Below, one piece after another: positions 8,766-18,139 of a stretch of 64,000 nt of DNA; within the stretch, counting starts at the first letter, position 1; every line of letters begins with the position of its first letter. This DNA comes from Desulfotomaculum copahuensis (GTDB lineage Bacteria > Bacillota > Desulfotomaculia > Desulfotomaculales > Desulfovirgulaceae). The stretch is taken from contig NZ_LYVF01000137.1 in NCBI RefSeq assembly GCF_001655685.1, forward strand, positions 149,729 to 213,728, written 5' to 3'. Position numbers and translations under genes: made by a program. The notes under the pieces were generated by a model. It was not told the DNA's origin and ran no database searches. It saw nothing but the letters and a program-made list of their open reading frames with translations.

Positions 8766-9947
8766 TCAATACATTTTACCACGGGTTTTTGAAGAACCGA
8801 AATAAACAAAAACATAGATCACAAAACCCAGCAGGGTCAATACTCCGGCGCTGCCATAGACCAGACGGTAGGAGAAATGCTGGGCGAGCGGTCCCATCAA
8901 CAAGGCGCCGATCCCGATCCCGCCGTCAAAGGCCGCAAAGAAAGTGCCCACCGCCGCCCCCCAACCCGAGGCGCCGGCCCGGTCCACCGCCCAGGCCATG
9001 ATCGAAGGCTGGGCGGAACCGAAACCGGCGGCGTAAACAATCCCCGCGATTAAGAGAACCGGAAAGGAGCCGGCGAAAGCCAGCACCAATGTGCCACCGG
9101 CCAGGAACAGCAGTCCGGGGATAATGGCCGCCTGACGTCCGTAACGATCCGACAAACGGCCCCAGGGACCTCTGGTGGCCAGCAGGGTAATGGCATAGAC
9201 CACGTAAAAAAAGGCGTAATCGGAAATGCCCAGAAACCGGCCGGTGATTCCCCTTTGCTGGACGAATGTCGGCAGATAGGTGACCACACTGCCGTAACCG
9301 ATGCTGCCCGTAAGCATGATCAACGCCGGCAGGATGGCCGGACGGCTGAACAACGTGCGCTTGACCGGGGCGGGACCGGGCCGGTATTGCTCCCTGACCG
9401 TCCAGCCGGTAACCAGCGCCGGCAACAGGGTGACCGCCGCGGCGATGAATACAGCGTTAAAGCCGCCGAACTGTAAAATCAAAACGCCGGTAAAGGGACC
9501 GGCGGCCATGGCCAGATCCATAAAATTGCTGTAATAACCCATAGCTTCGCCCCGGCGGCGCGGGGGAACCAGGTCGGCAATGATGGTGCTGGCCGCGGTG
9601 GTGGCAAAAGCCCAGCCGATACCGTGAAAAATTCTGATTATCCCGAGCCACCAGACACTGGTGGCCAGGGTGTAGGCCAGAAATGACGCTAAAATAATCA
9701 GCAGGCCCAGCAATAAAATGATGCGCCGGCCTTTGGTATCCAGGAGGTTACCGGTGACGGGGCGCAAAATGACGGCGATGATGGTAAAGACCCCCATGAC
9801 CAGGCCCAGCGACGACAGGTTGCCGCCAATGTGTAAAACATAATACTGCAAAGTGGACATCAGGTAATAAAAGCTGAAAAACAATAAAAAGCCGGTTACA
9901 TCCGTAAAGATAAAATCCCTGGTCCAAAGTTTTTCCACTTCCGGCAT
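8766..9947 (-). CDS. MFS transporter
   Basis: 393 residues from ATG 9947, preferred over GTG 9959 because AAGGAG overlaps the latter and sits 11 nt from the former. Twelve hydrophobic segments are spread along the protein, with the MFS loop signature after helix 2 (RPVTGNLLDTKGRRIIL) and its repeat in the second half (RGPWGRLSDRYGRQA). It is an inner-membrane secondary carrier, probably an exporter or organic-anion carrier. The substrate is unknown. It is followed on the same strand by the TetR gene. Confidence 0.85.
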   Translation of the reverse strand: MPEVEKLWTRDFIFTDVTGFLLFFSFYYLMSTLQYYVLHIGGNLSSLGLVMGVFTIIAVILRPVTGNLLDTKGRRIILLLGLLIILASFLAYTLATSVWWLGIIRIFHGIGWAFATTAASTIIADLVPPRRRGEAMGYYSNFMDLAMAAGPFTGVLILQFGGFNAVFIAAAVTLLPALVTGWTVREQYRPGPAPVKRTLFSRPAILPALIMLTGSIGYGSVVTYLPTFVQQRGITGRFLGISDYAFFYVVYAITLLATRGPWGRLSDRYGRQAAIIPGLLFLAGGTLVLAFAGSFPVLLIAGIVYAAGFGSAQPSIMAWAVDRAGASGWGAAVGTFFAAFDGGIGIGALLMGPLAQHFSYRLVYGSAGVLTLLGFVIYVFVYFGSSKTRGKMY

Positions 9948-10154
9948 GCAGTTCCCCACTCCTTTTTATGTCCGGACAGAAGCCTTCAAAACAAAATCCC
10001 TGAATCACCGGGCGTTTCATACCAACGGGAAACCTGGCTACTCCTAAAGATCCGCTAAACAGCATCAATACCCGCTACCGGTAGCAGCAGATCATCAGGG
10101 TCATATTCTCCTGACCAAAATATTTAACATAGTATCCGGTGAGGTTAAGAGCAT

Positions 10155-11459
10155 CTATGACGGAATCCTACCGTTAACTGTGGTCCGACACCCGGCCAAC
10201 ATGTCCGAACTGTCCACACACTCCTGCTCCAGTCGCACTCCCTCCTGAAGCATTTTGGTAATCACGGGATGAAAAATGCGGTAATCCGCATCCTTCAATA
10301 GTATGCGCAACCGGCGGCCATAGGCGGCGGTAAAGGGCGATGCGAACCGGCGGTAACGCTCCAGGGTAGGCACATCCATGAACAGGGGCTTCAATCCGGG
10401 CAGACAGCGCTTTTGCAGGTGGACGAAAATGGAAAAACCGCCGTAATCAATGTCCCCCCAGTGATAAAACGGAACCGCCCGGCCGGTGCCGTCCAAAAAT
10501 GCCTTCAACTTGCTTAAAAACCGCCGCCGCAACAGATTGTGATACCCGCCCAAGTAAACGGCCAGGAAATTGTCGCGGCGGTTCTTGATGAACTGATAAA
10601 ATGAAGTCAGGTTTTCCACCGTCAGCACATAATCGGCAGTCACGTTTTTCACGGTCAGCCGGTCCACCATCTCCGCCGGCAGGCCCAGATCAGGGAAGAA
10701 ATCACTCACCCGCACCAGCCGTTCACCGGTGTCAAAATCCAGACCGCCGCTGATGAAAATATGCTGGGGGTTGTCCACCACACCCATTTCGGCCAGCACC
10801 TGCTTTATCTCCCCGGCATCCATCTCCGGCCTGTTTTCCCGGCCGGCACCGCCCCAGTCCGGGTGGAAATCCCGGATGATGCGTGCCACCGTGCCGGCCA
10901 GACTGTTGAAAGCCTTGCTGTCGCCCAACACCCGCAGGCTGAAGATGCGGCACGGCACCTCCTCCGGCAAAAGGCCGATTTCCCGGATGACTTTAAAAAG
11001 CCGCTCCGCCTGCCCGCGCTCCGGCTGAAAGTAGCCGGTGGGTTCCCCTGCTTCCAGACGGCAGGCCGCCGTGTGCAAAAAATCCTGCGCCCAGGGAGCC
11101 GCGCCCCGGGCGTAATGACGGGCCAGACCGGCCAGCGTGGTCAGTTGCGCGGCCCGGGGATGGCGTCCAAGCAGGGCATAAACATCCGGCAAACGCTCCG
11201 CCTGCAGGGCTACCTTCCCGATGAGATTGTTTTCTTCGTACTTAACCCAGCGAATTTCAATCAAACCCTGGCGCTGAAGCGCCAGGGCGACGCTGTTGAT
11301 CTCCTCCTTGTACCGGGCGGTGGTGTCATCAAAGTAAGCGGGCATGGTCCGCCGATTGAAATGAAACCAGAGGCGCCGTTTCCCGTCCTTAACCCCGGCC
11401 GGATCACGGCGCTCATGTTTATCCAGCAGCGTCTCCATGATAAAATGGGCGTAATCCAA
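10155..11459 (-). CDS. jetD: Wadjet system nuclease subunit JetD
   Basis: 434 residues from TTG 11459. This start gives M-D-Y-A-H-F-I-M-E-T-L-L-D-K, fits the family N-terminus, and has GGTGAT 6 nt upstream; longer in-frame starts have no such site. The C-terminal half carries the TOPRIM-like DUF2220 region with HWGDIDYGGFSIFVHL, the acidic metal-binding motif of the DNA-cutting subunit. In characterised Wadjet systems JetD cleaves closed circular plasmids that the JetABC SMC motor has extruded. The gene is last in the jetABCD order, but 262 bp separate it from jetC. Confidence 0.85.
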   Translation of the reverse strand: MDYAHFIMETLLDKHERRDPAGVKDGKRRLWFHFNRRTMPAYFDDTTARYKEEINSVALALQRQGLIEIRWVKYEENNLIGKVALQAERLPDVYALLGRHPRAAQLTTLAGLARHYARGAAPWAQDFLHTAACRLEAGEPTGYFQPERGQAERLFKVIREIGLLPEEVPCRIFSLRVLGDSKAFNSLAGTVARIIRDFHPDWGGAGRENRPEMDAGEIKQVLAEMGVVDNPQHIFISGGLDFDTGERLVRVSDFFPDLGLPAEMVDRLTVKNVTADYVLTVENLTSFYQFIKNRRDNFLAVYLGGYHNLLRRRFLSKLKAFLDGTGRAVPFYHWGDIDYGGFSIFVHLQKRCLPGLKPLFMDVPTLERYRRFASPFTAAYGRRLRILLKDADYRIFHPVITKMLQEGVRLEQECVDSSDMLAGCRTTVNGRIPS

Positions 11460-11721
11460 AACGGCATCACCACTTAAGACAAAGTTTTTTCCGCGCTCAA
11501 TTAACAAAAACCGGTATATATAATGAAGCCAAGCCAGGCAAGTCCGCCAACAGTGCTGACGCGTCAAAAACCGCTGCGAATTACTCGCCAAAGGACTTTG
11601 GCCTGTAATTTAAGCATTAATAATTTTTGCTTTATACCTTTAACACCTTATACAATGCATGTCCACGGTTCATGCGTCAGCATTCCGCCAATAACAAGCA
11701 TCCGGTGCAGACGGCCAGCGG

Positions 11722-14700
11722 CTAACCAGCCGCCGCTGCCGCTTCCGCCCGCACTCCGGCTGCAACTTCCTTGAACTGCTTGTAATCCTCAATCCAGCCA
11801 TCCCGGCCGTCACGCATAACCAGTAAAGTGGTAGGCACGTAAGGACTGATGAACTCGCACTTATCAGTGGGAGCGGCAATGATGGCCTGCATACCCATCT
11901 CATTGATAAAGCGCAGGGAGTTTTCCATGCGGTCCATATCCATGCGGTTAAAGGCTTCGTCAAAAAGAATCAGCCGGATGCCGTCCCGGTCGGTCTTGGT
12001 CCGGTATAACTGGGCGAAGGAAGCCACAATGGCCACGTAAAACGGGGTCTGGGTCTCGCCGCCCGATTTCTCGCGGCAAACCCGGCTGAAGGTGGAGGTA
12101 TCGCCATTGGCATGGGTGATCTTAATGTCGTAGTCCAGAAAGCTGCGGTAATCAGTATACTCGAAAATACTATCGGGCAAATATTTGGGCGGCAGGTTGA
12201 TGATCTTGTCGAACAGTTCGTCCAGCGCCTCCCGGTGCCGCTGTTGAAACATGCTGTCAAACAGGGACACCCCGCCCTCCACCATTTCCGTATCCTCCAG
12301 CATCTGGTAGAACCGGCGGTGTTTTTCCGCCGGGGTAACCAGGAAGCGGTATTTATCCCCGCCGAATGAAATGTCCTTTAAGGCGTCATTCAAATAGTTG
12401 AATTCCACCCGGGCGTTTTCAATATTTTCCCGCAGTTTGTAAATAAAGTGCTCTTTGAATTCCTCTTCCGCCTCCCGCCTGGCCTGGCCGATTTTTTCCT
12501 CATAGGCGGGCAGTTCGCTTTCCGTCAGTTTTTTGTATTCCGCTTCCCATTCCTCGTGCTCTCCAGCCTCCACCCGGCCGCCGAACTGATAGCGGTTGTT
12601 ATATTCGGTCTTTAGAAGGATCAGGCCCTTTTCCTTGTTCAGGATCAGGGTTTCCATACTCTTGCGGTTATGGGCGAAGTTGGCTGCGATCTCCCGCGGT
12701 TGATGGTGGCGCAGTTCCCGGGCGTAACGCTTTTCCCCTTCGACGGTAAGTTGGGGATACAGGGCGCAAAACTGCTCAAATGCTTCCCGCGCCCGGTCGT
12801 GTTCCATTTTCAGAGCGGTCCGTTCCCGCCCTTTTTGTTCCAGGGCGGTCTCCAATTCACCTTGCCGCCGGTTGTATTTTCCCACCCGGCCGTCCAGAGT
12901 ATCAATTTCGAGCACCAGTTCTTCCAGTTTTTGCTTCAAGGCGGCGAAACCGGATGTGTCCACGCCGGCCAGTTCCCGCTCCTTTGCCGCCAGTTCCCGG
13001 CTGGCGGCGGCCAGCTCCGTCCACGTGTCCCGGTGCTCTTTCAGGAAAATATAACGTTCGTCACGGCCGCCGCAATCCCGGCTGATCGTCTCCAGCCCGG
13101 CCAGTTGGGGGAGCAGTTCACTGTGTATTGCGGCTATCTCGCGCAAGCGGGCTTCTTTGCGGGCGATCTGGCGGGTATAAGCCCGTTCCCCGATAAACGG
13201 TGTCTCGTAAACTTCAAACTTGATCTGACGGGCGGTATGGTTGCTGTATGTCATACAGGTGGCTGTGATCGAACGGCGGTGGTTTTTTAATTCCTGTTCA
13301 CCGGCGCACTTGATTATATCACCCATCAAATGGTGGATGTAGGCCAGGGCATAGCGGTTTTGAGAACGCACTTCTACCGCCAGTGAACCGGGTTCATAGC
13401 GGTTCAGGTATTTGAGCACCTGGCCGGTGTTCACCAGACCCACTCCGGAAAGACGCAGTTCCTTTTTGTGTTTTTCATAAACCGACAGGGCGTAGTCGAA
13501 ATGCTCCGGCTCCACAATCAAATCAAAGCGGCGGGTGTTCAGCCACCCCTCCACCGCATCCTGCCATTTCTCATCGGACACTTCCAGCAATTCGCAAAGC
13601 ACCCGCGGCTCCACTTCCAAACCCTTGACCGCGCGGAACTTTTCCCGGATCAGATCACGCAGCCCGGTCACCTTGGGGTCGTAATTATGCCTTTTTTGGC
13701 GCAGGTTGGCCAACTCCTGCTGCAGCGTCCCCTCTTCCTGCGCCAGTTCCTTCAGCCGGCGGTTGATCTCCCAGATCTGCTCCTGCACCCTTTCCCGGAT
13801 CAGGGCCAGGGATTCCCGGCCCCGGTCAATCAGGCGATCCAGGGCGGGCGGGGTTTCTTCACCCGTTGATGAATCCGCCGCCGTAGCGGATGGCGGGGCC
13901 AGTCCATCCTTATCCGCCGACGGGAGTCGTGTCTTTTCATCCGTACCCGGAACCGTACCGCCGTCCGCCAGTTCCCGCAGCCCGGCCAGCAATTGCGTGA
14001 ACAAATCACGCTCCGCCGGAGCGATCAATTCGCCGGCCGCTTTTTCCAACAGACGTTCCAGCACCAGGCATTCTTCCCGGGCGGTTTGGGCAACTCTGCG
14101 GCCGGCGGCGGAGAGTTCCTTCCGACGCCCCTTGAGCTCCTCAATTTCCTTTTGCAGGCTTTGTACCAGTTGAAAAGTGGTATTGGCCGCCAGGGCGTCC
14201 CGGTAGGAACGCTCTTCCTCCCGGCAGCGTTTAAGCTTCTCCTTGACCCCTTCCAGCGCCTGTGCCAGCCGGACCAGTTCTTCTTCCAATGCCCGGGCGC
14301 CGTCCAGGTTGGCCTGCAGTTCCGCCGCCGCGCCGTCTTTGCCCGCCCGTAAAATCAGGTAGTCCTGCATCAGCGCCCGCTCCCGGTCCCGCCGGATCTC
14401 CAGGTATTTTTCCCGGATGTTTTCCAGGGCGGCAATCTTTTCCCCGGTCTGGACCGCCAGATCGCTGTATTCCTTGTAGCGCAAAAGGTTTTCGCGCATG
14501 ATATCGATGTTGATCTGTTTTTCCTCCAGCACATATGAATAGACAAACTGGCGAATGTCGGTGATTGGTTTGAATGAAATGGCCTTGACCAGCAGGGAGA
14601 AAAAACGCTCGCCCAGGGAGCCCAGTTTCTGCCGGAGGTCGGCTTGGTATTTTTCCACTGAAGTGTAAATAATGGCCCGCCGCTCCCGCACCACTGTCCG

Positions 14701-15159
14701 GAAATCACGAATGTTCCGGGTGCGCCGGCCGGACAGGAAAAGATCGTCCTCCAGCCGGCAGTCCTCGATTTTAAAGAAGCGGCTCTCGTAGGTGGCGTCG
14801 TCGGCGTAGGAGTCAATGACCGCCCCCAGAAGAAAGTGCTTGCGCTTTATGTCGTCGTAGAACTCCAAAACCACGTAGGAAGTGATGTCCCCCAGTTGTT
14901 CGTATTTCCGCCCGTTCTCGCTGTCCCGGCCCGTCTTGCAGCGCACATAGCCCAAAAGATCGCGCCGGGTCTCGTCAAAGGCGGAAACATTGAACCGGAT
15001 CCGTCGCAAATCGGCCACTAACACGTACTGCAGGGCGTCTAAAATGGTGGACTTGCCGCTGCCGTTGTCCCCGGTGATCAAGGTGCTGCCCTGGATGCGG
15101 ATGGTTTCATCGACAAAATAGTGCCAGTTGATCAGGCGTATACCGGTCAGTTCTTTCAT
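11722..15159 (-). CDS. jetC: Wadjet SMC-like ATPase JetC
   Basis: 1145 residues. Walker A is at the N-terminus (GDNGSGKSTILDALQYVL, about 34-50). Long coiled coils flank a hinge-like globular region (about 490-660). The ABC signature (EKSGGETQTPFY) and Walker B (IRLILFDEAFNRMD) are near the C-terminus. This is the MukB-like loop-extruding motor of Wadjet. The start ATG overlaps the jetB stop (ATGA), giving translational coupling. A low-complexity Pro/Ser/Thr/Asp-rich insert at about 400-440 sits in the first coiled-coil arm. Tail residues are Ala-rich. Confidence 0.92.
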   Translation of the reverse strand: MKELTGIRLINWHYFVDETIRIQGSTLITGDNGSGKSTILDALQYVLVADLRRIRFNVSAFDETRRDLLGYVRCKTGRDSENGRKYEQLGDITSYVVLEFYDDIKRKHFLLGAVIDSYADDATYESRFFKIEDCRLEDDLFLSGRRTRNIRDFRTVVRERRAIIYTSVEKYQADLRQKLGSLGERFFSLLVKAISFKPITDIRQFVYSYVLEEKQINIDIMRENLLRYKEYSDLAVQTGEKIAALENIREKYLEIRRDRERALMQDYLILRAGKDGAAAELQANLDGARALEEELVRLAQALEGVKEKLKRCREEERSYRDALAANTTFQLVQSLQKEIEELKGRRKELSAAGRRVAQTAREECLVLERLLEKAAGELIAPAERDLFTQLLAGLRELADGGTVPGTDEKTRLPSADKDGLAPPSATAADSSTGEETPPALDRLIDRGRESLALIRERVQEQIWEINRRLKELAQEEGTLQQELANLRQKRHNYDPKVTGLRDLIREKFRAVKGLEVEPRVLCELLEVSDEKWQDAVEGWLNTRRFDLIVEPEHFDYALSVYEKHKKELRLSGVGLVNTGQVLKYLNRYEPGSLAVEVRSQNRYALAYIHHLMGDIIKCAGEQELKNHRRSITATCMTYSNHTARQIKFEVYETPFIGERAYTRQIARKEARLREIAAIHSELLPQLAGLETISRDCGGRDERYIFLKEHRDTWTELAAASRELAAKERELAGVDTSGFAALKQKLEELVLEIDTLDGRVGKYNRRQGELETALEQKGRERTALKMEHDRAREAFEQFCALYPQLTVEGEKRYARELRHHQPREIAANFAHNRKSMETLILNKEKGLILLKTEYNNRYQFGGRVEAGEHEEWEAEYKKLTESELPAYEEKIGQARREAEEEFKEHFIYKLRENIENARVEFNYLNDALKDISFGGDKYRFLVTPAEKHRRFYQMLEDTEMVEGGVSLFDSMFQQRHREALDELFDKIINLPPKYLPDSIFEYTDYRSFLDYDIKITHANGDTSTFSRVCREKSGGETQTPFYVAIVASFAQLYRTKTDRDGIRLILFDEAFNRMDMDRMENSLRFINEMGMQAIIAAPTDKCEFISPYVPTTLLVMRDGRDGWIEDYKQFKEVAAGVRAEAAAAAG

Positions 15160-15815
15160 GGTACCAACTCCGTTTCCGTCCCAGTTCCTGCTTGTTGCTC
15201 AACTTGTGCCCTGTCTTCTGGCTCTTCCCCGCCATCATGCCGGTAGGTATCCAGCTTTTCGTAAACCTGCCGGATGTCCTCCACCCGCAGGGCAAAAAGG
15301 ATGGTGGGAAAAACCTCCAGCCGGCAGTCCGGATCAGTGACCTCCCCGTCCAGCACACGGAGGATGTTGAAACGTTTGAGCAAACCGACGGTCTCCCGCA
15401 GGGTCTTTTTGTCAATTGGCCGGTTGCGTATTTTCAAGGCGGTATATTTATCCTGAATTTCCCGCACGGTAACCATGATGTTTTCCGTCAGATTGATCTG
15501 ACGCCGTTTTTCTTCGTAGCAAAGGCGCAGGATCAGTATAATGATGCTCTCTTCCAGCTTCAGACGCAGCCGGTTGTAGGCGAACTCGCTGTAAACCCGG
15601 TAGATTCCGAAAGCACGGTCCCCCTCCAGGTTCCAGCCGCCCAACTTTAAATAGTCGCGCAACAAATCCTCGTGCCGTTCAGTGAAGTAATAGTCCCGGC
15701 GGTTGTCCTCATTCTTCCGGGTGATGAAAGTGCACGCCAGCAGGCGGTTGACCACCCGCGTAAATTCCTCCTGCTCCGCCGGGGAAAAGCGGTTCAACTG
15801 TTCCAACAGTTCCAT
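15156..15815 (-). CDS. jetB: Wadjet subunit JetB (DUF4194-like, MukE/kleisin partner)
   Basis: 219 residues from ATG 15815 with GAGG about 8 nt upstream. It is a winged-helix-rich protein: VNRLLACTFITRKNEDNRRD, then YEEKRRQINLTENIMVTVRE, then LKRFNILRVLDGEV. This pattern is that of JetB/DUF4194 proteins, the MukE analogues that bind the kleisin and SMC subunits. Only 7 bp separate it from jetA, and it overlaps jetC by 4 bp, so the three genes are one translational block. Family recognition relies on both pattern and position. Confidence 0.85.
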   Translation of the reverse strand: MELLEQLNRFSPAEQEEFTRVVNRLLACTFITRKNEDNRRDYYFTERHEDLLRDYLKLGGWNLEGDRAFGIYRVYSEFAYNRLRLKLEESIIILILRLCYEEKRRQINLTENIMVTVREIQDKYTALKIRNRPIDKKTLRETVGLLKRFNILRVLDGEVTDPDCRLEVFPTILFALRVEDIRQVYEKLDTYRHDGGEEPEDRAQVEQQAGTGTETELVP

Positions 15816-15822
15816 GGCTACC

Positions 15823-17247
15823 TCACTTCCGTTTCAGGCGTAGATCCTTGAATTCGAAACTGCCGCCGGCGGCGGTCACCCGGGGCCTGTCTTTGCGCTC
15901 CACCCGGTAGCTTACCCGGCGCGACCGGCTGTAGGCGGAAGCGTAGACCAGCTTGATGAAATCATCCATTTCCGCAATACCCAGTTCCCGGGCGTAAATT
16001 TCCTCCCGCCCGGCCAGTTTGCCCATTATCCAGGCGTTGATTTTTTCCCTGGTCATACGCCTTTCCAACCGCTGCTGAAAGTGACGCAGACGTTCCTGCC
16101 GGCGGGCGGGATCAACCGTTTCCAGTTCGTGCACCTCTTGCGGCTGGTGGTGCCGGACCGCTTCCCGGCCGGTATAAAGGGAATCCGTGCTGAGAAATTC
16201 CTGGGTAAAGAAGCCAAACAGCCCACTCAGTCCGGCGGGTAACTGTTCATCGGGGCGTTTGCCCCCACTGGTGCGCTGTTCAGCCAGAAATTTCAATATT
16301 TCCGTCAACTGACCCTCCGTGTCCCGGCTGCTGTTGAGGATGTATTTCAACTGCTGGAAGGAGGCGTTGGCGTAACGGGCATTGCGCCGATCGATTTCCT
16401 CCAGTAAATCGTCCAGACCGGTATACGCCTGGCGGATATAATCCAGACTGCGGTAGATCCCCTGCCGGGCGGCGGACAGATCCGGATAGCGTTCCCGCTG
16501 CACTTCCAGGTTGGCCGCCCGGTCCACCCAGACCGGATCGCCGTACCACTGGTTCAGACGGGCCACGATTTTCGGCCGGTAACGGGATACATTGTCCGAA
16601 GTTTTCAAGCGGTGGTAGCTTTGATCGATAATTTCCGTCATGTAATCCTGAAAGTGAATTTTCAAAATCTCCCGCGGTTCTTTTTCCGCCAGCACCCGTT
16701 CAATATAACGCTTGATGTTGTGATTCAATGATTTTAATCCGTTGATCAGCTGTTCGGTCTGCTCATAAGCCTTTTCCAGCGCCAGATTGCCCTGGCGATC
16801 GGCTTCCGGAGCATGCAACAGGGTATAGGTAGCATAGACAAAACCCTGGTATTCCACCTGCCGGTGGCGGCGGATCTTGTCCAGTACATCCAAAATTTTA
16901 ATGGCGTAATCGGGCAGGCTGATATACTGTACGTAATTGCTGTAAACCTCGCCGGCCAGCCAGCCGGTGCTTTCCAGCTTGCGCAGGATAAAAGCGGCCC
17001 GGTCACGGGAGCCGGCAGGCGTATCCAGGGACTCCTCCCAGATTTCATCGGCCAGCGCCTGCTCGAAAAACTGGTCCTTCTGCTCCATATAATCAACGAT
17101 CAGATCGATGACCACATCCCGTTCCATGCCGAAAGTGGTCAACTGGTACTGGTCGTAGATGCGGAATAAAATAGCCGCGTAATCTTCCTTCAAGCGACTG
17201 GACAGGACGGAAAAAAGCCGCTCCGGGATCACGGCAAAAAGATTCAC
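15823..17247 (-). CDS. jetA: Wadjet kleisin-like subunit JetA
   Basis: 474 residues from GTG 17247, which yields M-N-L-F-A-V-I-P-E-R-L-F, a start that fits JetA proteins; a GGGGGG tract lies about 8 nt upstream. An open extension to ATG 17364 has no binding site. The protein is helical, with a middle segment on polypeptide arms (FQQLKYILNSSRDTEGQL) and a C-terminal winged-helix-like part. JetA bridges the SMC heads as a MukF-like kleisin. The N-terminus makes me lean to the type III JetA family over the type I DUF3375 family, but I cannot settle the subtype by eye. It is the first gene of jetABCD. Confidence 0.82.
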   Translation of the reverse strand: MNLFAVIPERLFSVLSSRLKEDYAAILFRIYDQYQLTTFGMERDVVIDLIVDYMEQKDQFFEQALADEIWEESLDTPAGSRDRAAFILRKLESTGWLAGEVYSNYVQYISLPDYAIKILDVLDKIRRHRQVEYQGFVYATYTLLHAPEADRQGNLALEKAYEQTEQLINGLKSLNHNIKRYIERVLAEKEPREILKIHFQDYMTEIIDQSYHRLKTSDNVSRYRPKIVARLNQWYGDPVWVDRAANLEVQRERYPDLSAARQGIYRSLDYIRQAYTGLDDLLEEIDRRNARYANASFQQLKYILNSSRDTEGQLTEILKFLAEQRTSGGKRPDEQLPAGLSGLFGFFTQEFLSTDSLYTGREAVRHHQPQEVHELETVDPARRQERLRHFQQRLERRMTREKINAWIMGKLAGREEIYARELGIAEMDDFIKLVYASAYSRSRRVSYRVERKDRPRVTAAGGSFEFKDLRLKRK

Positions 17248-17415
17248 CGTCACACCCCCCGGAAATTCTTTAATCAGTGTATATTCGCCAGGTAACGGCA
17301 AATATCCTCTTACCAAAAACCACTTGCCGGCTACTTCACACTTTACCTCAAGTCCGCCGGTCATGTCGCTGCTGGTTTTGATTGATCAGAAAGCCTTGCA
17401 GCACCATGCGATTAT

Positions 17416-17757
17416 TTATCTGTCCTGTTTTTGCCCCTGGTTCAGGTCCAACCCCTGCATGCGAAACAATCTTGCGGCATTAAAAATCTGCAGGATATAT
17501 ACCTTCCCTTGACGGACGGTGTAAACAATCCGGTAATTTTTGTGGATTATTTCCCGAATCAAAGGCTGCCCCACCTCAGGCACAATGCGGCCCATCTCTG
17601 GAAAATCCGGTAACCGGCGGCATACTGCAAGCAGTTCATCTATAAACCGGACGGCGTTTTGAGCACTGTGCCGGGCAATATATTCTACAATTTCCTGAAT
17701 ATCCAGGGCCACCTGTTTGGTAAGAAAGAATTTTTTATCCGGCATTTTACTTGCCAT
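17416..17757 (-). CDS. RelE/ParE family toxin
   Basis: 113 residues. The ParE/RelE fold pattern is clear: VALDIQEIVEYIARHSAQNA (helical hairpin), RRLPDFPEMGRIVPEV, then the conserved REIIHKNYRIVYTVRQGKVY strand region. The ATG overlaps the antitoxin stop region by 11 bp, the usual coupling in type II toxin-antitoxin pairs. ParE proteins poison gyrase and RelE proteins cut mRNA; the sequence alone does not decide which. The stop lies 168 bp upstream of jetA on the same strand. Confidence 0.85.
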   Translation of the reverse strand: MASKMPDKKFFLTKQVALDIQEIVEYIARHSAQNAVRFIDELLAVCRRLPDFPEMGRIVPEVGQPLIREIIHKNYRIVYTVRQGKVYILQIFNAARLFRMQGLDLNQGQKQDR

Positions 17758-18034
17758 CGTCCACCCGATTCTTTAACGATTGAAAGAATTTCTCACCATT
17801 AACAACACTGCCCGCATCCAGGTCACGCATGCCGGCAACCAGTCCTGTTAAAAAGCGCAGTTCTTCCTGCTTGCGCTGGTATTCTTCCACCGATTCAAGC
17901 ACCGCTGCCGGCCTGCCGTGCTGGGTTAAAATAATCGTCCGGCGATTTTTTTTCAAGTCTTCGATTATTTCGGAAGTTTTGGCACGAAATTCTGTTACCG
18001 GCTGGATGTCAGTTGTTAGATCAAATGACTCCAT
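17747..18034 (-). CDS. Phd/YefM family antitoxin
   Basis: 95 residues from ATG 18034, which has GGGGG 8 nt upstream; the longer open frame to 18097 has no such site. The N-terminal DNA-binding fold shows the family motif: TDIQPVTEFRAKTSEIIEDL, then RRTIILTQHGRPAAVLESVE. The C-terminal tail, which would wrap the toxin, ends by overlapping the toxin start. It should bind its own promoter, and with the toxin read in the same direction as jetABCD it may also influence jetA. Confidence 0.85.
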   Translation of the reverse strand: MESFDLTTDIQPVTEFRAKTSEIIEDLKKNRRTIILTQHGRPAAVLESVEEYQRKQEELRFLTGLVAGMRDLDAGSVVNGEKFFQSLKNRVDDGK

Positions 18035-18139
18035 AATCATCAGCCCCCATAAAGGCATTATTACATTAATTATAATGACGTGAAAACGACCTGTCAAAGA
18101 GCATTTAAGATTGGCTTAAAGAACTTTATTCAACCAAAA

